A stretch of DNA of 9,563 nt, taken from Nitrosomonadales bacterium (GTDB lineage Bacteria > Pseudomonadota > Gammaproteobacteria > Burkholderiales > Gallionellaceae). The notes below the pieces were generated by a model, which was not told the origin of the DNA, ran no database searches, and saw nothing but the letters and a program-made list of their open reading frames with translations. The DNA lies in contig QJWF01000001.1 of the NCBI GenBank assembly GCA_003235435.1, forward strand, positions 1-9,563. Direction: 5' to 3'. Shown in pieces: positions 6,205-9,563 of the stretch. Each line of letters starts with the position of its first letter. The first letter of the stretch is position 1. A program made the translations under genes and the position numbers.

Positions 6205-9200
6205 CTAAGCGTCCAATTTATGCACCGCAACAAAATCCGCAATATTCTGCAGCAACTCATCCTCCTGATACGGCTTGCCGAGGTAGGTGTTGACGCCCAA
6301 TTGGATTGCATAATCACGGTGTTTGTCGGCGGTGCGTGAAGTGATCATGATGATCGGTAAATCCCGCGTCTTGGGATCGCGCCGCAATTCTCTCGCAAGC
6401 GCGAATCCGTCCATGCGTGGCATCTCTATATCAAGCAGCATCACGTCAGGAGTGAATTCTTCCAGCTTCTCCAGTGCATCGACACCGTCCGTGGCCGTCA
6501 CCACCTGATAACCTGCGCGTGTCAGCATGCGCGAGGAAATCTTGCGTACTGTTAGGGAATCGTCCACCACCATGATCAGAGGCAGACTAACAAGTGGTTT
6601 GACGCTTTCCGGAGCATTCTCCTTGGGGGCTACCGCAGAATCGAATAAGACAGACTTGCTCGCCATGGCGATACTGGCGCGTTGTGCCAGCTGCGGAGGA
6701 TTAAGGATCAGCACCACCGTACCGTTGCCCAGCACCGATGCCCCGGCAATTCCGGAAAGCCGCGCCAATTGGGGACCGATATTCTTCACGATTGCTTCCT
6801 GATTGCCCAGCAATTCGTCCACATGCAACGCGATATGGTATTCGCCGCTGCGCAACAGCAGCACCGAATTACGCGGATAGTTCTCCTGGACGATTTCCGT
6901 GTCGCTCAGCAATTGCGACAGATAATGCAGCGGATAGATAGTCTCCTGCCATTCGATTTGCCGTGTCATATTCAGTGTGTTCATGTCTGCAGCCTTCACT
7001 TGCCTGACTTGCTCGACCATGGCTGACGGGATTGCGTATGTTGATTCACCCGAACGCACCAGCAATACCTGTGTGACGGCAAGAGTGAGCGGCAAGCGGA
7101 TAATGAACTGCGTACCTTCCCCGCGTTTCGATTTAACATCAATGGTACCCCCCAGCGTAACTATCTCGCTGCGCACCACATCCATGCCGACACCACGCCC
7201 GGCAATCTCGGTCAACTCGGCAGCAGTTGAAATACCAGAAGTAAATATCAGTTGCGCCAACTGATCATCGCTGATCACCGCACCCTGCTCGAACATTCCT
7301 TTGGATACGGCTTTTTCGCGTAGTTTTTCGTAGTTCAAGCCCGCGCCGTCATCACTGAACTCGAACACGACCTCATTGCTCTCCTGGCGAACACTCAGAC
7401 GTATCTCGCCTATAGGGAGCTTGCCGCTCTGCGCACGCAACAGGTCGTTTTCCAGGCCATGGACTATGGAATTGCGCAGCAAATGCTCGAATGGCGCCAC
7501 CATTTTCTCAAGCACGCTGCGATCGAGCTCAACGCCGGTGCCCTGCAATTCAAGGTTTGCACGCTTGTTAAGTTCCTTGCCGGTTTGCCGAACGATTCGG
7601 TACAACCGGTCAGCGATGCTGTTGAATGACACCATGCGAACATTCATCAAATTCTGTTGCAACTCCCGGCTCAGGCGTCCCTGCACCTGCAATACCGAGG
7701 AGGTTTCATCCAGATTCTTCAACAGTGAATGTTGTATGGTCTGCACATCGTGCACGCTTTCGTTCATGAATCGTGTCAATTCCTGCAAGCGGGTAAATCG
7801 GTCGAACTCGAGCGGATCGAAACCTGCGGCGCTATCCTTCGAGTGCGAAACGCGGGCCTGCATCTGGCTTTCAGCCTGGATCTCTATTTCACGCAACTGG
7901 TGACGCAGCCGCATCACGCTGGCTGTCAGCTCCAGCAAACTATCCTTGAATGAGCGCAGCTCGGTCTCCATGCGCGATCGCGCCACACTAATTTCTCCTG
8001 CATCGTTCACCAGCTTGTCAATCACGTCTGAGCGCACGCGCAGCACGTTGCCGAGTGAAGCACGCTCCTTGACATGGTCTGTTGCGCGACGATCACCGAT
8101 CCGCGCACCGCCCTGCTTGTCTGTGGCCCGGCGGCCGGTGTCAGACTGTCTGGTCTCTGCTTTTTCTGATGGCGTTGTCTTGGCTGGCATTACCACAGGT
8201 TTGCCGCCTCGCAACTCCTCCAGCAATGCGACGATCAGATCGAAATCGCCATCCAGCGAGTCCCAATATCCGGCCGTTTCCCGAACCTGAGGGGTAGCCG
8301 ACACAAGGTCTTCCATTTCATGCGCGGTCTCGCCGATACGCATTGCACCTACCATCCGTGAGCTTCCTTTCAAGGTATGCACCAGACGCTTCAAAGATTG
8401 CAATTGCTGTTCATCCTGCGGGTTCTCGCGCCATGCCCTCAAGCCCTCTGCAATCTTCGGAGACAAGTCTTCGGCCTCCTCGAGGAATACCGGCAATAGT
8501 TGCTCGTCGATATCATCCTGAACTTGTGCTTCTTCAACCCCCTCTCGCTCCTCTGCCTGTTTGCCAGTTTCCGATATATCCTTTTGATCCTGCTCGGATG
8601 CGCCGGCCGATTCATGAACGGTATTTCTGCTATCTCCCATTTCATCTTGCTGTTGGGGCAAGTCCGGCTCAGGACGAACATTGACCTGCCTGAGAAGTTC
8701 CGCTTTGATCGACTGCAATTCTGCGTCCGGTATGCTTAGCGGCGCTGCGGCCGTCTCTCCGGGATTGTCCACCTGATGACCGCCCAAAATTTTTTCGGTA
8801 TCAGCATTCAGTTGACTGACCAGATCGCCGTTGCTCTGGGGCATTTGCTGGTCACAGATGCTCAAAACCATTTCACCCAGCACAGTGATGGCGTGTTCAA
8901 GCATCTGTTGTTGGCCTTCACTCAACGAAAATGATTGGTCTATCCTAGCCCGCAGCCAGTTTTCCAGCGCATATGCCAGATCCACCACCATTTCAAATCC
9001 CATCGTGCGGGTCAGACCAACCAAGGTGTGAGCGGCACGCATAAAATCATATTGCACGGCAGGCTGAGTCGCTGCAATCAATGCATCGAACTGCTCTTGA
9101 AGAATCGCCACATTTTGCACAGCTTCAGTACTGGCAATATTGAACAACGACTTTGACAGTGCTACATCGCCTACCATCACAACATCATCAGACGATGATG

Positions 9201-9563
9201 ACTCCTCTTCGGGTCGCGGTTCAAGCTTGGGTGCAGGAGTAATATCCGGTTCAACTGATGGCTCGGTCTCGAAATCCAGCTTGAAATCAAAGCCAGGGGA
9301 GGATGCAGGCGCCGTCTCGGGTTCTGGCACTGAAGCCGGAGACAGTGTCGGTCCGGATTCGGATTCCGGTGCTATTTCAAGGTTGAATTCCATATCAAAC
9401 AGCGGCGCAGCTTCAGCAGCAGATTCAAGGTCTGGTCCGGCTTCGCCTTGCGGTTCCGCAGGGATTTGTCCTGATTCTGGCGACGGCGCTGCCGCAGTTT
9501 CGAAATCTAGATCCGGCAACACCGTCGGTTCGGGTTTCAGCTCGGTTTGGATTTGTTCGGACT
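6205..9563 (-). CDS. chpA: ChpA/PilL-type hybrid histidine kinase, 5' end outside window
   Basis: Hybrid CheA-type kinase. The frame is open to the right edge, so the true start lies outside; 1118 residues are visible. Numbering below starts at the GTG at 9522. Residues 1-115 are an acidic Pro/Glu/Ser linker with three related LDFE-type motifs. A first Hpt spans about 120-225 with AHTLVG (H165). A second acidic linker follows, then an Hpt at about 338-440 with VHTLKGSSRMVGA (H382). Two RRATD motifs precede the dimerisation region (about 490-640), which has the ChpA signature FDPLEFDRF. The ATPase core has N box LLRNSIVHGLE (N684), G1 DDGAG and G2 GRGVGMD. A CheW-like domain follows (about 812-945), then a full receiver (D987/D988, D1031 in MLLDIEMPRMDGF, T1061, K1083). 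ChpA homologs carry several Hpt domains, so more may lie upstream. The ATPase and receiver look functional. It reads straight into the pilG-like gene. Confidence 0.94.
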   Translation of the reverse strand, partial: SEQIQTELKPEPTVLPDLDFETAAAPSPESGQIPAEPQGEAGPDLESAAEAAPLFDMEFNLEIAPESESGPTLSPASVPEPETAPASSPGFDFKLDFETEPSVEPDITPAPKLEPRPEEESSSSDDVVMVGDVALSKSLFNIASTEAVQNVAILQEQFDALIAATQPAVQYDFMRAAHTLVGLTRTMGFEMVVDLAYALENWLRARIDQSFSLSEGQQQMLEHAITVLGEMVLSICDQQMPQSNGDLVSQLNADTEKILGGHQVDNPGETAAAPLSIPDAELQSIKAELLRQVNVRPEPDLPQQQDEMGDSRNTVHESAGASEQDQKDISETGKQAEEREGVEEAQVQDDIDEQLLPVFLEEAEDLSPKIAEGLRAWRENPQDEQQLQSLKRLVHTLKGSSRMVGAMRIGETAHEMEDLVSATPQVRETAGYWDSLDGDFDLIVALLEELRGGKPVVMPAKTTPSEKAETRQSDTGRRATDKQGGARIGDRRATDHVKERASLGNVLRVRSDVIDKLVNDAGEISVARSRMETELRSFKDSLLELTASVMRLRHQLREIEIQAESQMQARVSHSKDSAAGFDPLEFDRFTRLQELTRFMNESVHDVQTIQHSLLKNLDETSSVLQVQGRLSRELQQNLMNVRMVSFNSIADRLYRIVRQTGKELNKRANLELQGTGVELDRSVLEKMVAPFEHLLRNSIVHGLENDLLRAQSGKLPIGEIRLSVRQESNEVVFEFSDDGAGLNYEKLREKAVSKGMFEQGAVISDDQLAQLIFTSGISTAAELTEIAGRGVGMDVVRSEIVTLGGTIDVKSKRGEGTQFIIRLPLTLAVTQVLLVRSGESTYAIPSAMVEQVRQVKAADMNTLNMTRQIEWQETIYPLHYLSQLLSDTEIVQENYPRNSVLLLRSGEYHIALHVDELLGNQEAIVKNIGPQLARLSGIAGASVLGNGTVVLILNPPQLAQRASIAMASKSVLFDSAVAPKENAPESVKPLVSLPLIMVVDDSLTVRKISSRMLTRAGYQVVTATDGVDALEKLEEFTPDVMLLDIEMPRMDGFALARELRRDPKTRDLPIIMITSRTADKHRDYAIQLGVNTYLGKPYQEDELLQNIADFVAVHKLDA

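Overview
The window is almost entirely one minus-strand chemosensory gene cluster of the Pil-Chp (type IV pilus / twitching motility) kind, read from right to left. The family mix (PilG-, PilH-, PilI- and PilJ-like proteins with ChpA/PilL-type kinases), the compact gene packing and a moderate GC content of roughly 53% by eye suggest a gammaproteobacterium or betaproteobacterium. My preference is a freshwater or iron/nitrogen-cycling betaproteobacterium, but this is a guess from gene style and not from a marker gene.

Layout in transcription order: (1) 9563-6205, a large hybrid histidine kinase of the ChpA/PilL type whose 5' end lies outside the window (acidic Pro/Glu linker, two Hpt domains, dimerisation/ATPase core, CheW-like domain, C-terminal receiver). 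(2) 6115-5222, a PilG-like response regulator with an extra degenerate receiver at its N-terminus. (3) 5209-4847, a single-domain PilH-like receiver. (4) a 163-base gap holding a possible 25-codon leader ORF. (5) 4683-4141, a CheW-type adaptor (PilI). (6) a 154-base gap with a good candidate sigma70 promoter. (7) 3986-3720, an unrecognised 88-residue protein with an excellent Shine-Dalgarno. (8) 3699-1891, a PilJ-like methyl-accepting receptor. (9) 1826-1, a second ChpA-type CheA kinase running off the left edge. This last gene has no stop inside the window but is fully open over 608 codons.

How they would work together: the PilJ receptor, PilI adaptor and one or both kinases should form a membrane array. 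ATP-derived phosphate would pass from the kinases' Hpt histidines to PilG and PilH and to the kinase's own receiver, to control pilus extension and retraction. No methyltransferase (CheR/PilK) or methylesterase (CheB/ChpB) gene lies inside the window.

The unusual points are that two ChpA-type kinases bracket a single pilG-H-I-J set, that an unknown small gene sits between pilI and pilJ with its own apparent promoter, that PilG carries a pseudo-receiver, and that both kinases have odd N-terminal regions. I see no RNA genes, insertion sequences, CRISPR arrays, clear terminators or plus-strand genes.
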